Positions 15,295 through 24,684 of a stretch of 64,000 nt of DNA are shown here, piece after piece; position 1 is the stretch's first letter, and every line of letters begins with the position of its first letter. The DNA is taken from the NCBI GenBank assembly GCA_014138645.1, contig JACJIB010000002.1, positions 248,001 to 312,000 on the forward strand, in the 5' to 3' direction. The notes below the pieces were generated by a model. It ran no database searches. It was given only the letters and a program-made list of their open reading frames with translations, and was not told the DNA's origin. The stretch comes from Methylorubrum thiocyanatum (GTDB lineage Bacteria > Pseudomonadota > Alphaproteobacteria > Rhizobiales > Beijerinckiaceae). Position numbers and translations under genes: made by a program.

Positions 15295-17013
15295 ATGACC
15301 AAACTCTCGCGGCGGCAATACGCGGATCTGTACGGTCCCACGACCGGGGACCGGATCCGGCTCGCCGATACGGATCTCTATATCGAGATCGAGAAGGACC
15401 TTCGCGTCTACGGAGAGGAGGCCGTCTACGGCGGCGGCAAGACGCTGCGGGACGGCATGGGGTACGACAACGAGCTGACCAGTGCGGCGGGCGCGCCGGA
15501 TCTCGTCATCACCAACGTCACGATCGTCGATGCCGTCCAGGGTGTCATCAAGGCCGATCTCGGCATCAAGAACGGCCTGATCGTCGGGATCGGGAAGGCC
15601 GGCAATCCCGCGACGATGTCCGGGGTGACGCGGGGTCTCGCCCTCGGCCCCGGCACCGATGCCATCTCCGGCGAGCACCTGATCCTGACCGCGGGCGGCA
15701 TCGACGCCCACGTCCACTTCATCTCGCCGCAGCAGGCGCAGGCCGCGCTCAGCAACGGCGTCACGACCCTGTTCGGCGGCGGCATCGGCCCGTCCGACGG
15801 CACCAACGGCACCACCATCACGCCGGGCACGTGGAACATCGAGATGATGCTCCGCTCCTTCGATGCGTGGCCGGTCAATGCGGGCGTCCACGGCAAGGGC
15901 AATTGCTCGGCGCCGCTGCCGATCGACGAGCAGATCCGCGCCGGCGCGATGGGTCTGAAGGTTCACGAGGACTGGGGCAGCACGCCGTCCGCGATCCGCA
16001 TGGCGCTGACCGTGGCGGACGACCACGACGTGCAGGTCTGCATCCACACGGACACCCTCAACGAGGCGGGCTTCGTCGAGAGCACCATCGCCGCCTTCGA
16101 GGGGCGCACGATCCACACCTACCACACCGAGGGGGCGGGCGGCGGACATGCCCCGGACATCATCCGGGTGGCGGGCATCGCCAACGTGCTCCCCAGCTCG
16201 ACCAACCCGACCATGCCCTACGGCATCAATTCGCAGGCCGAACTGTTCGACATGGTGATGGTCTGCCACAACCTCAGCCCGAAGATCCCGACCGACGTCG
16301 CCTTCGCCGAGAGCCGCGTGCGGGCCGAGACCATCGCGGCGGAGAACGTCCTGCACGATCTCGGCGCGATCTCGATCCTGTCGAGCGACAGCCAAGCCAT
16401 GGGCCGGGTCGGCGAGAACTGGGCGCGCACCATTCAGACGGCCCATCTGATGAAGGCGCGGCGCGGCGCCTATCCGGGCGATGCGTCCGGCAACGACAAC
16501 CAGCGCGTCCTGCGCTTCGTCGCCAAGGTGACGATCAATCCCGCCATCGTGGCGGGGGTCTCGCACGTGATCGGCTCGGTCGAGGTCGGCAAGATGGCCG
16601 ACCTCATCCTGTGGGAGCCGGCCTTCTTCGGCGCCAAGCCGAAGATGGTGATCAAGGGCGGCATGATCTCCTGGGCGGTCATGGGCGATCCCAACGCCTC
16701 GCTGCCGACGCCGCAGCCCGCCGTCTATCGCCCAATGTTCGGCGCACTGGGGCCGGCGGTGGCCAAGACCCGCGTGACCTTCACCTCGCATGCCGGCTAC
16801 GAAGCCGGCATCGCGGACCGCTACGCGCTGACCTCCAAGGTGGTGCCCGTCTACGGCACCCGCACCCTCACCAAGGCGTCGATGGTCCGGAATGACCGGC
16901 TCCCCGTCATCGAGGTCAACCCGGAAACCTTCGCGGTGATGGTCGACGGCAAGCACGCCACGATCGAGCCGGCCACGCATCTTCCGCTCGCGCAACTCCA
17001 CTTCTTCAGCTGA
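15295..17013 (+). CDS. ureC: Urease subunit alpha, catalytic
   Basis: The 572-aa nickel-binding catalytic subunit of urease. The active-site residues can all be placed: nickel ligands in DAHVHF (His139, His141), the lysine to be carbamylated in GLKVHEDWG (Lys222), the [15 protein letters not shown] block, the mobile-flap Cys324 and His325 in MVCHNL, and the nickel ligand Asp365 in [12 protein letters not shown]. Nothing essential is missing, so the enzyme should be active. The open frame extends to 15250, but ATG 15295 gives [20 protein letters not shown], the family's usual N-terminus. Two crcB genes follow it before the accessory genes resume. Confidence 0.97.
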   Translation: MTKLSRRQYADLYGPTTGDRIRLADTDLYIEIEKDLRVYGEEAVYGGGKTLRDGMGYDNELTSAAGAPDLVITNVTIVDAVQGVIKADLGIKNGLIVGIGKAGNPATMSGVTRGLALGPGTDAISGEHLILTAGGIDAHVHFISPQQAQAALSNGVTTLFGGGIGPSDGTNGTTITPGTWNIEMMLRSFDAWPVNAGVHGKGNCSAPLPIDEQIRAGAMGLKVHEDWGSTPSAIRMALTVADDHDVQVCIHTDTLNEAGFVESTIAAFEGRTIHTYHTEGAGGGHAPDIIRVAGIANVLPSSTNPTMPYGINSQAELFDMVMVCHNLSPKIPTDVAFAESRVRAETIAAENVLHDLGAISILSSDSQAMGRVGENWARTIQTAHLMKARRGAYPGDASGNDNQRVLRFVAKVTINPAIVAGVSHVIGSVEVGKMADLILWEPAFFGAKPKMVIKGGMISWAVMGDPNASLPTPQPAVYRPMFGALGPAVAKTRVTFTSHAGYEAGIADRYALTSKVVPVYGTRTLTKASMVRNDRLPVIEVNPETFAVMVDGKHATIEPATHLPLAQLHFFS

Positions 17014-17078
17014 CCCCCTCGGTGCTGCGCGGCGGGAGACGCCTCCCGCTGCCGGCTCATAGCCCGGTGCACGCGTTG

Positions 17079-17462
17079 ATGAGACCGATTGACATCATAT
17101 GGGTGTGTCTCGGCGGGGGAGCCGGCTCCCTGCTGCGCTGGGGACTCGGCGGGGCCATCGACCGCGCGATCCCCGCGCGCTTCAAGTTCGGCACCTTCCT
17201 CGTCAACGTCACCGGCGCCTTCGCGATCGCCTATCTCTCCGCCGCGCTCGCCCTCGGCTGGCAGCAACGCCATGGCGACTTGGTGTCGTCCCTGGTGCTG
17301 ACGGGCTTCCTCGGCGGCTACACGACGTTCAGCTCCATGCAACTCGATACGGCGCGGATGGCGATGGAGCATCGCCATGCACTCGCCGCCCTCTACCTCG
17401 TCGCGTCGGTCGGGGTCGGCCTCTGCGCCGCCGCGGCGGGCGTGGCCCTGGCGCGGGCGTAG
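17079..17462 (+). CDS. crcB: Fluoride exporter CrcB/FluC, first copy
   Basis: A 127-aa, four-helix Fluc fluoride channel subunit of the inner membrane. Diagnostic elements are GGGAGSLLRWGLG near the N-terminus, GTFLVNVTGAF (the conserved Asn in the pore) and GFLGGYTTFSSM (the Na+-site and Phe-box segment). It is the first of two tandem copies between ureC and ureE. The two differ in sequence and may pair as a heterodimer, as known for tandem crcB genes in other bacteria. The start ATG 17079 follows a poor ribosome site; GTG/TTG codons further left are less likely. Confidence 0.9.
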   Translation: MRPIDIIWVCLGGGAGSLLRWGLGGAIDRAIPARFKFGTFLVNVTGAFAIAYLSAALALGWQQRHGDLVSSLVLTGFLGGYTTFSSMQLDTARMAMEHRHALAALYLVASVGVGLCAAAAGVALARA

Positions 17463-17471
17463 GGGCTCGTC

Positions 17472-17855
17472 ATGGGGGCGCAGGCCATCTTCGTCTTTAT
17501 CGGCGGAGGCGTCGGCGCGATCACGCGCGAGTTCCTGATGCTGCTGATCCCCGGACAGCGCGGGGCTTTTCCGCTCGACATCTTCACCGCCAACGTCGTC
17601 GCCTGCCTCTGCCTCGGTGCGGCCTTCGAACGTCATCGCCGGGGCAGCGTCTCGCAGGAGTTCATGCTCCTGATCGGCATGGGGTTCGCCGGCGGCATGT
17701 CGACATTCTCAAGCTTTGTCTACGGCATCTATTCCGAAGCATCGTCGCCGGGCCAGCTCGGACTTTCGATCCTTTACTGCTTGTCCAGTCTTGTTGTCGG
17801 CTACGCCGCGGTCTGGCTCGGACTCGCATCCGGGAAACGCCTGCGTCGCGCCTGA
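17472..17855 (+). CDS. crcB: Fluoride exporter CrcB/FluC, second copy
   Basis: A second 127-aa Fluc-type subunit starting only nine bases after the first. It shows GGGVGAITREFL, FTANVVACLCLG (pore Asn) and GFAGGMSTFSSF, so each key segment is kept but the sequence is clearly divergent from copy one. This pattern suggests an obligate heterodimeric channel instead of a recent duplication. Fluoride is an established inhibitor of the nickel centre of urease, so a channel co-expressed with the enzyme could keep cytoplasmic fluoride low. The link to urease is inferred from position. Confidence 0.88.
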   Translation: MGAQAIFVFIGGGVGAITREFLMLLIPGQRGAFPLDIFTANVVACLCLGAAFERHRRGSVSQEFMLLIGMGFAGGMSTFSSFVYGIYSEASSPGQLGLSILYCLSSLVVGYAAVWLGLASGKRLRRA

Positions 17856-17880
17856 GCGCCCACTCGGTATGGAGAGACGG

Positions 17881-18543
17881 ATGATCCTCGTCGAACGCAA
17901 ACTCGGTCATCTCGGCGATCCGGTCTGGCAGGAGCGCGCGCGGCAGGCGCGGATCGATCCGCTGGTGCTGGAGCAATGGGAGGCGCCCAAGAGCCGCTTG
18001 CGCAAGGCGAGCGAAGGCGGGATCGAGCTGGCGGTCTCGCTGCCGCGCTCCGAGCACCTGCACGACGGCGACATCCTCCATTACGACCCGGCGCGGGGGC
18101 TCATCGTCGCCGCCCGGGTCGCCCTCAAGGAGGTGCTCGTCATCGAGCTGGAGGGACTGGAGCACCTCGCGCCGCACGAGATCCTGCGGGCCTGCTTCGA
18201 ACTCGGGCACGGCCTCGGCAACCAGCATTGGCCGGCCGTGATCAAGGGATCGACGGTCTACGTGCCGCTCTCCGTCGATCAGAAGGTGATGGCCTCGGTC
18301 ATGCGCACCCACGCCTTCACGCATGTGAAGACCCGCTTCGTTCCGGGCGAGGAGGTGGCGGCCAAACTCGATGCCAGGGACGTCCGGCTGCTCTTCGCCG
18401 GCGCCGACGCCACCCCGCACCACCATCACGGCGATCACGGCGCGGGGCACAGCCAGGATCACGCGAACGATCACAGCCACGATCACGACCATGCATACGG
18501 TCATGCGCACGAGCCGCATCACCGACACGGTCCGGTGGCGTGA
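17881..18543 (+). CDS. ureE: Urease accessory protein UreE, nickel chaperone with His-rich tail
   Basis: This 220-aa metallochaperone delivers nickel to the UreFGD-apourease complex. The N-terminal peptide-binding domain (about 1-85) is followed by the metal-binding domain with the conserved LGHGLGNQHWPAVIKG. The last 40 residues hold 16 histidines with Asp and Gly (for example DHSHDHDHAYGHAHEPHHRH), a nickel store or sink. ATG 17881 has GGAG six bases upstream; ATG 17869 in the same frame is an alternative adding four residues. The stop overlaps the ureF start by one base. Confidence 0.93.
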   Translation: MILVERKLGHLGDPVWQERARQARIDPLVLEQWEAPKSRLRKASEGGIELAVSLPRSEHLHDGDILHYDPARGLIVAARVALKEVLVIELEGLEHLAPHEILRACFELGHGLGNQHWPAVIKGSTVYVPLSVDQKVMASVMRTHAFTHVKTRFVPGEEVAAKLDARDVRLLFAGADATPHHHHGDHGAGHSQDHANDHSHDHDHAYGHAHEPHHRHGPVA

Positions 18544-19265
18544 TGCGGCACGGGGAACCGAGGGCCCGTCTCGCACCGCACGGCATGGCGCATCTCGCGC
18601 GCCTGCTGCAATTCTCCGATTCGACTCTGCCGATCGGCGCCTTCGCCTTCTCCAACGGTCTCGAATCCGCGCTTCAGACCGGCATCGTCACCGACGCCGA
18701 CAGCCTGCTGCCTTTCGTCGAACTCGCCCTGCACCAGACCGCCCGGACGGACGGCGTCGCGCTGCTGCACGCCCACCGGGCCGCCCTGGCCGCGGATGAG
18801 GCCGGCCTCGTCGCCGCCGACCGGGAGCTGTTCTGCCGCCGTGTCGGCGAGGAGCAGCAACTGATGCTGACGCGGATGGGCAAGAAACTCGCCGAATTGG
18901 CGCTCAAGATCAGCCCCTCGCCGATGCTGACGCGCTGGCTCGCGCAGATCCGCTCGAACGAGACCCCCGGCTGCCTGCCGGTCGCCCAGGCGATCACGCT
19001 CGCCCATCTGGGGGCCGACGAGAGCGAGGCCTTCGTCGTCCACCAGTACGGTATCGCCTCGATGATCCTGAGCGCGGCGCTCCGGCTGATGCGGATCGAT
19101 CACCTCGAGACCCAGCGCATCCTGTTCACCGCCCAGGGGCGCGTTCAGGACGACTATCTTGCCGTCCGCGATCTCGCCCTCGAGGAGATGGCGTCCTTCG
19201 CGCCGGTCTTCGACGTCCTCGTCGCCCACCACACCACGGTCCACGTGCGCCTGTTCATGAACTGA
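18543..19265 (+). CDS. ureF: Urease accessory protein UreF
   Basis: An all-helical 240-aa maturation factor that, with UreD and UreG, builds the nickel-insertion complex on apourease. The family start [21 protein letters not shown] is present at about residues 20-40, and the core and C-terminus ([20 protein letters not shown]) match UreF. ATG 18543 overlaps the ureE stop (TGATG) and is used here. An internal ATG at 18585 would give a more usual N-terminus, since the first 14 residues are not typical of the family. Confidence 0.92.
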   Translation: MRHGEPRARLAPHGMAHLARLLQFSDSTLPIGAFAFSNGLESALQTGIVTDADSLLPFVELALHQTARTDGVALLHAHRAALAADEAGLVAADRELFCRRVGEEQQLMLTRMGKKLAELALKISPSPMLTRWLAQIRSNETPGCLPVAQAITLAHLGADESEAFVVHQYGIASMILSAALRLMRIDHLETQRILFTAQGRVQDDYLAVRDLALEEMASFAPVFDVLVAHHTTVHVRLFMN

Positions 19266-19285
19266 TCGCGGCAAAGGAAGTCGAG

Positions 19286-19933
19286 ATGAAGAAGATCACC
19301 CGTATCGGCATCGGCGGCCCGGTCGGCTCGGGCAAGACCGCGGTCATCGAGACCATCACGCCGCGCCTGATCGAACGGGGCATCAAGCCGCTCATCATCA
19401 CCAACGACGTCGTGACCACCGAGGATGCCAAGCAGGTGCGCCGCACCCTCAACGGCGTGCTGATCGAGGAGAAGATCGTCGGGGTGGAGACCGGAGCCTG
19501 CCCGCACACCGCCGTGCGCGAGGATCCGTCCATGAACATCGCCGCGGTCGAGGAACTCGAAGACAAATATCCCGACAGCGATGTGATCCTGATCGAATCC
19601 GGCGGCGATAACCTCACGCTCACCTTCAGCCCGGCGCTGGCGGACTTCTACATCTACGTGATCGACGTCGCCGCCGGCGACAAGATCCCGCGCAAGAATG
19701 GCGCCGGGGTCTGCCAGTCGGACATCCTCGTCATCAACAAGCGGGATCTCGCCCCCTATGTCGGCGCGAGTCTGGAGGTCATGGCGCGCGACTCCAAGAT
19801 CATGCGCGGCAAGAAGCCGTTCCTCTTCACCAACTGCAAGACCGGCGAGGGGATCGACGACCTCCTCCGGCTCATCCTCGACATGGCGCTGTTCGACGTG
19901 ACGACGAACCGTCCGCTGGCGGCGAGCGCGTGA
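19286..19933 (+). CDS. ureG: Urease accessory GTPase UreG
   Basis: A 215-aa SIMIBI-class GTPase that couples GTP hydrolysis to nickel insertion into urease. The P-loop [10 protein letters not shown] is near the N-terminus; [14 protein letters not shown] holds the Cys-Pro-His nickel-binding motif at the dimer interface; the guanine-specificity NKRD is in the C-terminal half. A good ribosome site (AAAGGAAG, 19273-19280) precedes ATG 19286. The length matches the family and nothing is missing. Confidence 0.96.
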   Translation: MKKITRIGIGGPVGSGKTAVIETITPRLIERGIKPLIITNDVVTTEDAKQVRRTLNGVLIEEKIVGVETGACPHTAVREDPSMNIAAVEELEDKYPDSDVILIESGGDNLTLTFSPALADFYIYVIDVAAGDKIPRKNGAGVCQSDILVINKRDLAPYVGASLEVMARDSKIMRGKKPFLFTNCKTGEGIDDLLRLILDMALFDVTTNRPLAASA

Positions 19934-19937
19934 GGCC

Positions 19938-20873
19938 ATGACCCTGCACGGACCGCTCGGCCTCCTCGATACGGCGCGCGAGCTGCGCGGCTTCCAGACG
20001 GAGCCGGCACAGATGCGGGCGGGCGCGCCGGGCAAGGTCGGTCGCCTGCGTCTCGGCTTCTCGCTGCGCGACGGGGTTTCGGTGCTGCACGATCTCTACC
20101 GGGTCGCCCCGCTGCTGGTGCAGCAGGCGCTCTACTGGGACGAGGCGATGCCGGACTTGCCGGTCTGCCCGATCATCTCGGTCGGCGGGGGCATCCTACA
20201 GGGCGACCGCTACACGATCGACATCACGGTCGGCGAAGGCGCCTGCGCACACGTGTCCACGCAGGGGGCCAACCGCATCCACTGCATGGACGCGAACTAC
20301 GCCGCCCAGCACCAGAACGTGACGGTGGAGGCCGGCGGCTACCTCGAATACCTGCCGGACGTCACCATTCCCTATCGGGGATCGCGCTTCCTCTCGCGCA
20401 CGGAGATCGTCGTCGCCGAGGACGCCACCCTCCTCTACGGCGAGATGGTGCTGGCCGGGCGCAAGCATCACCATGCGGAGGAGCGCTTCGGCTTCGACCT
20501 GCTGTCGATGGACGTGACCCTGCGCCGGCCCGGCGGGCGCAAGCTGTTCGCGGAAAAGATCCTGATCGAGCGGGGCGATCCGACGATCGCCTTCGCCGCG
20601 GTGATGCGCGGCTTCGACGTCTTCGCCAACATCCTCTGCGTGACGCCGCCCGGGACCGCCGCGCGCATCAAGGAGCGGTTCGAGACCAACTTCTCGTCCG
20701 ACGCGCCGCGGGCGGTCTCCGGCGTGAGCCGCCTGCCCGACGCCGCCGGGCTGATGCTGCGCGCGGTCGGCGTGGAGACCTACGACGTCCGCAACGAGGT
20801 TCGCCGGTTCTGGCGCATCGTGCGCGAGGAAGCCCGCGGCCGTCCCCTTCCCGCCGAACCCTACTGGCGCTGA
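19938..20873 (+). CDS. ureD: Urease accessory protein UreD
   Basis: The 311-aa scaffold (UreD, called UreH elsewhere) that binds apourease directly and recruits UreF and UreG. Family blocks include GGGILQGDRYTIDITVGEGA, the STQGANRIHCMDANYAAQHQ segment and YLPDVTIPYRGSRF. In many proteobacteria ureD is the first urease gene; here it is placed after ureG, as in the Brucella ure-2 operon. It starts four bases after the ureG stop, so translation is probably coupled. Confidence 0.93.
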   Translation: MTLHGPLGLLDTARELRGFQTEPAQMRAGAPGKVGRLRLGFSLRDGVSVLHDLYRVAPLLVQQALYWDEAMPDLPVCPIISVGGGILQGDRYTIDITVGEGACAHVSTQGANRIHCMDANYAAQHQNVTVEAGGYLEYLPDVTIPYRGSRFLSRTEIVVAEDATLLYGEMVLAGRKHHHAEERFGFDLLSMDVTLRRPGGRKLFAEKILIERGDPTIAFAAVMRGFDVFANILCVTPPGTAARIKERFETNFSSDAPRAVSGVSRLPDAAGLMLRAVGVETYDVRNEVRRFWRIVREEARGRPLPAEPYWR

Positions 20874-20888
20874 GCGAGGGCCGCACCG

Positions 20889-21905
20889 ATGCCGCGCGCG
20901 AACAGCAATCTCCTCGTCCAGTCGCTTCGTGGAGCGAGCCAGGTCTTCTTCATGGAGAACGCGGCGACCGGCATGCTGTTCTTCGTCGCGATGGCCTATG
21001 CCTCCTCTGTGACGGGCAATTGGGCCACCACGATCGGAGCGGCGGTCGGCCTCCTCGTGGCGACGCTGACCGCGCGGCTCCTGGACTGCGACCCGCCCTC
21101 CGTCGCCTCCGGGCTCTACGGGTTCAACGGCGTCCTCGTCGGCGCCGCGCTTCCCACCTTCATCGCCGCCTCGCCCCAGCTCTGGATCGCGGTGGTGGTC
21201 GGTGCGGCGGCGAGCACGGTCTTCACCGCCGCCTTCAGCGCGACGCTCACCGGAAAATGGGGCATCCCCGGTTCGACCGGGCCCTTCGTTCTCGCGGGCT
21301 GGCTGATGGTCGCCGCGGCCCATTCCTTCGGCCGTCTCCACGTGACCGGCGACGCGCCCAAGCTCGCGGGCGACGTCACCCCGAACGTCCTCGGCATCCC
21401 GGCGCTGACGGACCTCGTCGCGATCTTCTTCCGCAACATCGGGCAGGTCTACCTGCTGGGCAGCGCCATCAGCGGCGCCATCATCCTGGCCGGGATCCTG
21501 ATCGCCTCCGTTCCGGCGGGGATCGCCGCCGCCGCCGGATCGCTGATCAGCATCGCGGTCGCGCTCGCGCTCGGCGCGGATCCGTCGGCGGTGAGCCAGG
21601 GTCTCTACGGCTTCAGCCCGGTCCTGACGGCGATGGCCGTCGGCGTCATCTTCATGACGCCCTCGCCGCGGGTCGCCCTCTATGCCGGTCTTGCGACCGT
21701 CACCACCGTCTTCGTCCAGGGCGCCCTCGACGTCATGGTCGCGCCGGCCGGCATTCCGTCCTTCACGGCCCCCTACGTGCTGACGATGTACCTCTTCATC
21801 GCGCCCAAGAAGCTGATCGCGCCCCATCCGCACGGACCCGTCGCCGATCCCGTGATCGACCGCAGCAGCAAGGCGCCGCTCCACGCGGCCGGAACCGGCC
21901 GCTGA
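20889..21905 (+). CDS. Urea transporter (UT family)
   Basis: A 338-aa inner-membrane channel-like protein that should let urea into the cell. It has the two-fold repeated structure of the UT family: a first half with SGLYGFNGVLVGAALPTF and a second with QGLYGFSPVLTAMAVG, the paired signature lining the urea pore, plus PGSTGPFVLAGW and PSFTAPYVLTMYLF. About ten hydrophobic segments are visible. Its place between ureD and the ammonium transporter resembles ureT in the Brucella ure-2 operon. The C-terminal 25 residues are polar and cytoplasmic in style. Confidence 0.9.
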   Translation: MPRANSNLLVQSLRGASQVFFMENAATGMLFFVAMAYASSVTGNWATTIGAAVGLLVATLTARLLDCDPPSVASGLYGFNGVLVGAALPTFIAASPQLWIAVVVGAAASTVFTAAFSATLTGKWGIPGSTGPFVLAGWLMVAAAHSFGRLHVTGDAPKLAGDVTPNVLGIPALTDLVAIFFRNIGQVYLLGSAISGAIILAGILIASVPAGIAAAAGSLISIAVALALGADPSAVSQGLYGFSPVLTAMAVGVIFMTPSPRVALYAGLATVTTVFVQGALDVMVAPAGIPSFTAPYVLTMYLFIAPKKLIAPHPHGPVADPVIDRSSKAPLHAAGTGR

Positions 21906-21952
21906 GGCCCCGTCCCACGTCCTCCCGAGAAGCGCAGATCAAGGAGCATGCG

Positions 21953-23191
21953 ATGCAGGGCATTAATGCCGGCGACACGGCCTTCATCCTTCTGTGTACC
22001 GCGCTGGTCCTCATGATGACGCCGGCTCTCGCCCTCTTCTACGGCGGCCTCGTCAAGCAGCGCGATGTCCTGTCCGTCATGATCCAGAACTTCATCTGTA
22101 TCGGCGTCGTCGGCCTGATCTGGGTCTTCGGCGGCTTCAGTCTCGCCTTCGGCCCGGACATCGCCGGCACGATCGGAGAGTTCGGCTCCTATTTCGGCAT
22201 GTACGAAGTCGGCATCGCGCCCAATCCGGTCTACGCTCCCAACATCCCCTTCATCATGGTCTTCGCCTACCAGATGATGTTCGCCATCATCACGCCGGCC
22301 CTGATGACCGGCGCCTTCGTCGGACGCTTCCGGTTCGGCGCCTACCTGTTCTTCATCACCGCCTGGACCGTCCTCGTCTACGTGCCGGCCGCCCACTGGG
22401 TCTGGGGAGGCGGGTTCCTCGCCAAACTGGGCGTCGTCGATTTCGCCGGCGGCATCGTCATCCATACCTCGGCGGGTTTCTCCGCCCTGGCGACGGCGAA
22501 GTATCTCGGCAAGCGACGGGTGGCATCGGGCGAGACCGAAGCCGCGCCGGCCAGCCTGCCCCTGGTCGCCCTCGGCGCCGGTCTCCTGTGGTTCGGCTGG
22601 TTCGGCTTCAACGCCGGCGGCGCCTACGCGGCGGATGCGCTGGCAGCCTACGCCTTCACCAACACCATGCTCGCCGGCTCCATCGCCATGCTCGTGTGGA
22701 TGTTCTGGGAATGGCGCGAGACCAAGCACCCGTCCTTCTCCGGCGTCCTCGTCGGTGCGGTGGCGGGGCTCGCGACGATCACGCCGGCCTCGGGCTATGT
22801 CGAGCCCATCGCCGCCCTGGCGATCGGCGCGATCGGCGCCACGGCCTGCTATCACGCCAAACACGTCCAGAGATGGCTGAGGATCGACGACACGCTGGAA
22901 GTGTGGCGCGCCCACGGTGTCGGCGGCCTGACCGGTGCGCTGCTGATCGGTGTCCTGGCCAGCTCGCACATCAATCAGGTCTCGGCGAGCCTGCGGCAGC
23001 TCGGTGTTCAACTCCTCGCCGTGACCGTTGTCGCCGCCTATTCCTCCCTCGTCACCCTCCTCATCCTGAAGGGCCTCGACCGCTTCGGGACGCTGCGGGT
23101 GCCGGAAGCGATTCAGGAAGAGGGCCTCGACACGATGCTCGGCGAGCGCGCCTTCAACCTGTGGGAGATGGATCGCACCCTCCCGAAATAG
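21953..23191 (+). CDS. amt: Ammonium transporter (Amt family)
   Basis: A 412-aa, 11-helix Amt protein that conducts ammonium across the inner membrane. Key residues are recognisable: GLVKQRDVLSVMIQNF in the first third, a gate Phe in FAYQMMFAIITPALMTGA, the twin pore histidines in IVIHTSAGFSAL and WRAHGVGGLTG, and WFGWFGFNAGG. There is no signal peptide, and a ribosome site (AAGGAG, 21941-21946) precedes ATG 21953. No glnK gene is beside it, unlike the usual glnK-amtB pair, which suggests it serves the urease product rather than general nitrogen control. It ends the urease operon. Confidence 0.93.
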   Translation: MQGINAGDTAFILLCTALVLMMTPALALFYGGLVKQRDVLSVMIQNFICIGVVGLIWVFGGFSLAFGPDIAGTIGEFGSYFGMYEVGIAPNPVYAPNIPFIMVFAYQMMFAIITPALMTGAFVGRFRFGAYLFFITAWTVLVYVPAAHWVWGGGFLAKLGVVDFAGGIVIHTSAGFSALATAKYLGKRRVASGETEAAPASLPLVALGAGLLWFGWFGFNAGGAYAADALAAYAFTNTMLAGSIAMLVWMFWEWRETKHPSFSGVLVGAVAGLATITPASGYVEPIAALAIGAIGATACYHAKHVQRWLRIDDTLEVWRAHGVGGLTGALLIGVLASSHINQVSASLRQLGVQLLAVTVVAAYSSLVTLLILKGLDRFGTLRVPEAIQEEGLDTMLGERAFNLWEMDRTLPK

Positions 23192-23786
23192 CCTCCTTGC
23201 GAGGATCCCTGCCACCGGACGGGCCGAGGGCCGTGCCCCTCGCGTCACCGGCAACGCGATCGGTGTTCCGGATCTGCGGGGCGGTCTTGCTGGATCGATG
23301 TGCACCATCGAGCGGGACAAGACAGGGCTTACATCGAGGCGCGCCCTCGATGAAGGGATCCCGTTCCGCTGCGAATATGTGCCTGATCAATGTGATGCGG
23401 TCCGAAGTGTCCGAAAACGCGTCTCGACGTGCGAGCGAGGACGGATCGGATCGGCCATGAGGCACGACGCTTGAGAACCGTGGTCCCCAACCCTGAGCTG
23501 GACTGGTCGCCGTCCGACGTTCCTGCCCGCACGCACGCGCCCGATCGCCGTCCCGTCAACCATGCCGGTCGCCCGGTCTCGGGCGCTGGGGCGGCCGATC
23601 CATCGGTAGCCGATCGGGACACTGGCCCCGACGAGACCCTGCCGCCTCCTCTCTGAGAGGCGCCACGACACGCACCCGTCCGGTGCCGACGCGGCCAAGG
23701 AGAGGGTCAGCGGGAGGGGGCCGAGCACAACCGCGAGCGCATCCGCTTCGAGAATGACGGAAGACGCTGCCCACGAGGAGGAACGA
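23192..23786. other. Gene-free stretch after the urease operon
   Basis: No supported gene. The short frames on both strands have irregular composition and no ribosome sites. No clear terminator hairpin with a T-run was found behind the ammonium transporter. The promoter of the DUF1269 gene presumably lies in the last 100 bases. Confidence 0.4.
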
Positions 23787-24407
23787 ATGTCCGAGCTTGT
23801 CGTGATCGGTTTCGAGGATCCGCAGGAGGCGGATCGCTCCCTGAACGAACTGTCGCGCATGCAGACCGAGCACTTGGTCGACCTTGAGGATGCCGTGGTC
23901 GCGATCCGCGGCCAGGACGGCAAGCTGCGGCTCAAGCAGAGCGTGGATCTGATCGGTGTGGGCGCCGCCTCCGGAGGCATGTGGGGGGCAATGTGGGGAT
24001 CGCTCGTCGGGCTCCTCTTCCTCAACCCGCTGCTGGGCCTTGCCACGGGCGCAGCCCTGGGCGCGGGCGCCGGCGCCCTGTCGGGGAAGCTCGCGGATTA
24101 CGGCATCAACGACGACTTCATCCGCTCGATCGGGGAAACGCTGCAGCCGAATACGTCGGCTCTGTTCATCCTGTTGCGCAAGGCACAGCCGGAGAAGGTG
24201 CTGAGTGAGATCTCGCAGTTCCGCGGCCGCGTGATCCGTTCCTCCCTCTCTCCTGAGCAGGAAAGCCGCCTCCAGGCCGCCCTGTCGGGCCCTCAGGTGT
24301 CGATGCCGGGGAGCGGCCCCGAGACGACAGGCGGTGACAGCTCGACCCCGGATCAAGGCCGGCCCCCGCAACCGCCGGGCGGTCCGAGCGAGGCCGCCGG
24401 TTCGTGA
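23787..24407 (+). CDS. DUF1269 membrane protein
   Basis: The 206-aa protein starts with a small alpha/beta half (SELVVIGFEDPQEADRSLNE), followed by a glycine-rich membrane hairpin (about residues 60-115, including MWGAMWGSLVGLLFLNPLLG) and a second strand-rich part. This is the layout of the DUF1269 family, widespread proteins of unknown, possibly stress-related, function. The last 40 residues are a Pro/Gly/Ser-rich disordered tail. ATG 23787 is preferred because GAGGAGG lies directly upstream; the open frame starts 33 bases earlier. Its neighbours are stress proteins. Confidence 0.75.
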   Translation: MSELVVIGFEDPQEADRSLNELSRMQTEHLVDLEDAVVAIRGQDGKLRLKQSVDLIGVGAASGGMWGAMWGSLVGLLFLNPLLGLATGAALGAGAGALSGKLADYGINDDFIRSIGETLQPNTSALFILLRKAQPEKVLSEISQFRGRVIRSSLSPEQESRLQAALSGPQVSMPGSGPETTGGDSSTPDQGRPPQPPGGPSEAAGS

Positions 24408-24684
24408 TCGTCCCATCGCTCTTCAGCGTCCTCCGGACGAGCGGATCTCGGGGGATGCGCCGGCCCTCTGTCCTGCACCGACTCCTGCCGAGTATCGGCG
24501 GTGACGATTGAAGACCGGATGGCAGGCAGGGGCGGCTCACCTTGGACGAGCTGTCATTCTCCCGGCCTGCGCCGATCGAGGGGCGTGAATCCAGGTTTCC
24601 GTTCCCTCTCCCGCAGTCCGACGTCCGGCCGCGTTCCGGCACGCTCGTGCGGCAGGTTCGCGTGATCGATCTTAGGAGATTTCC

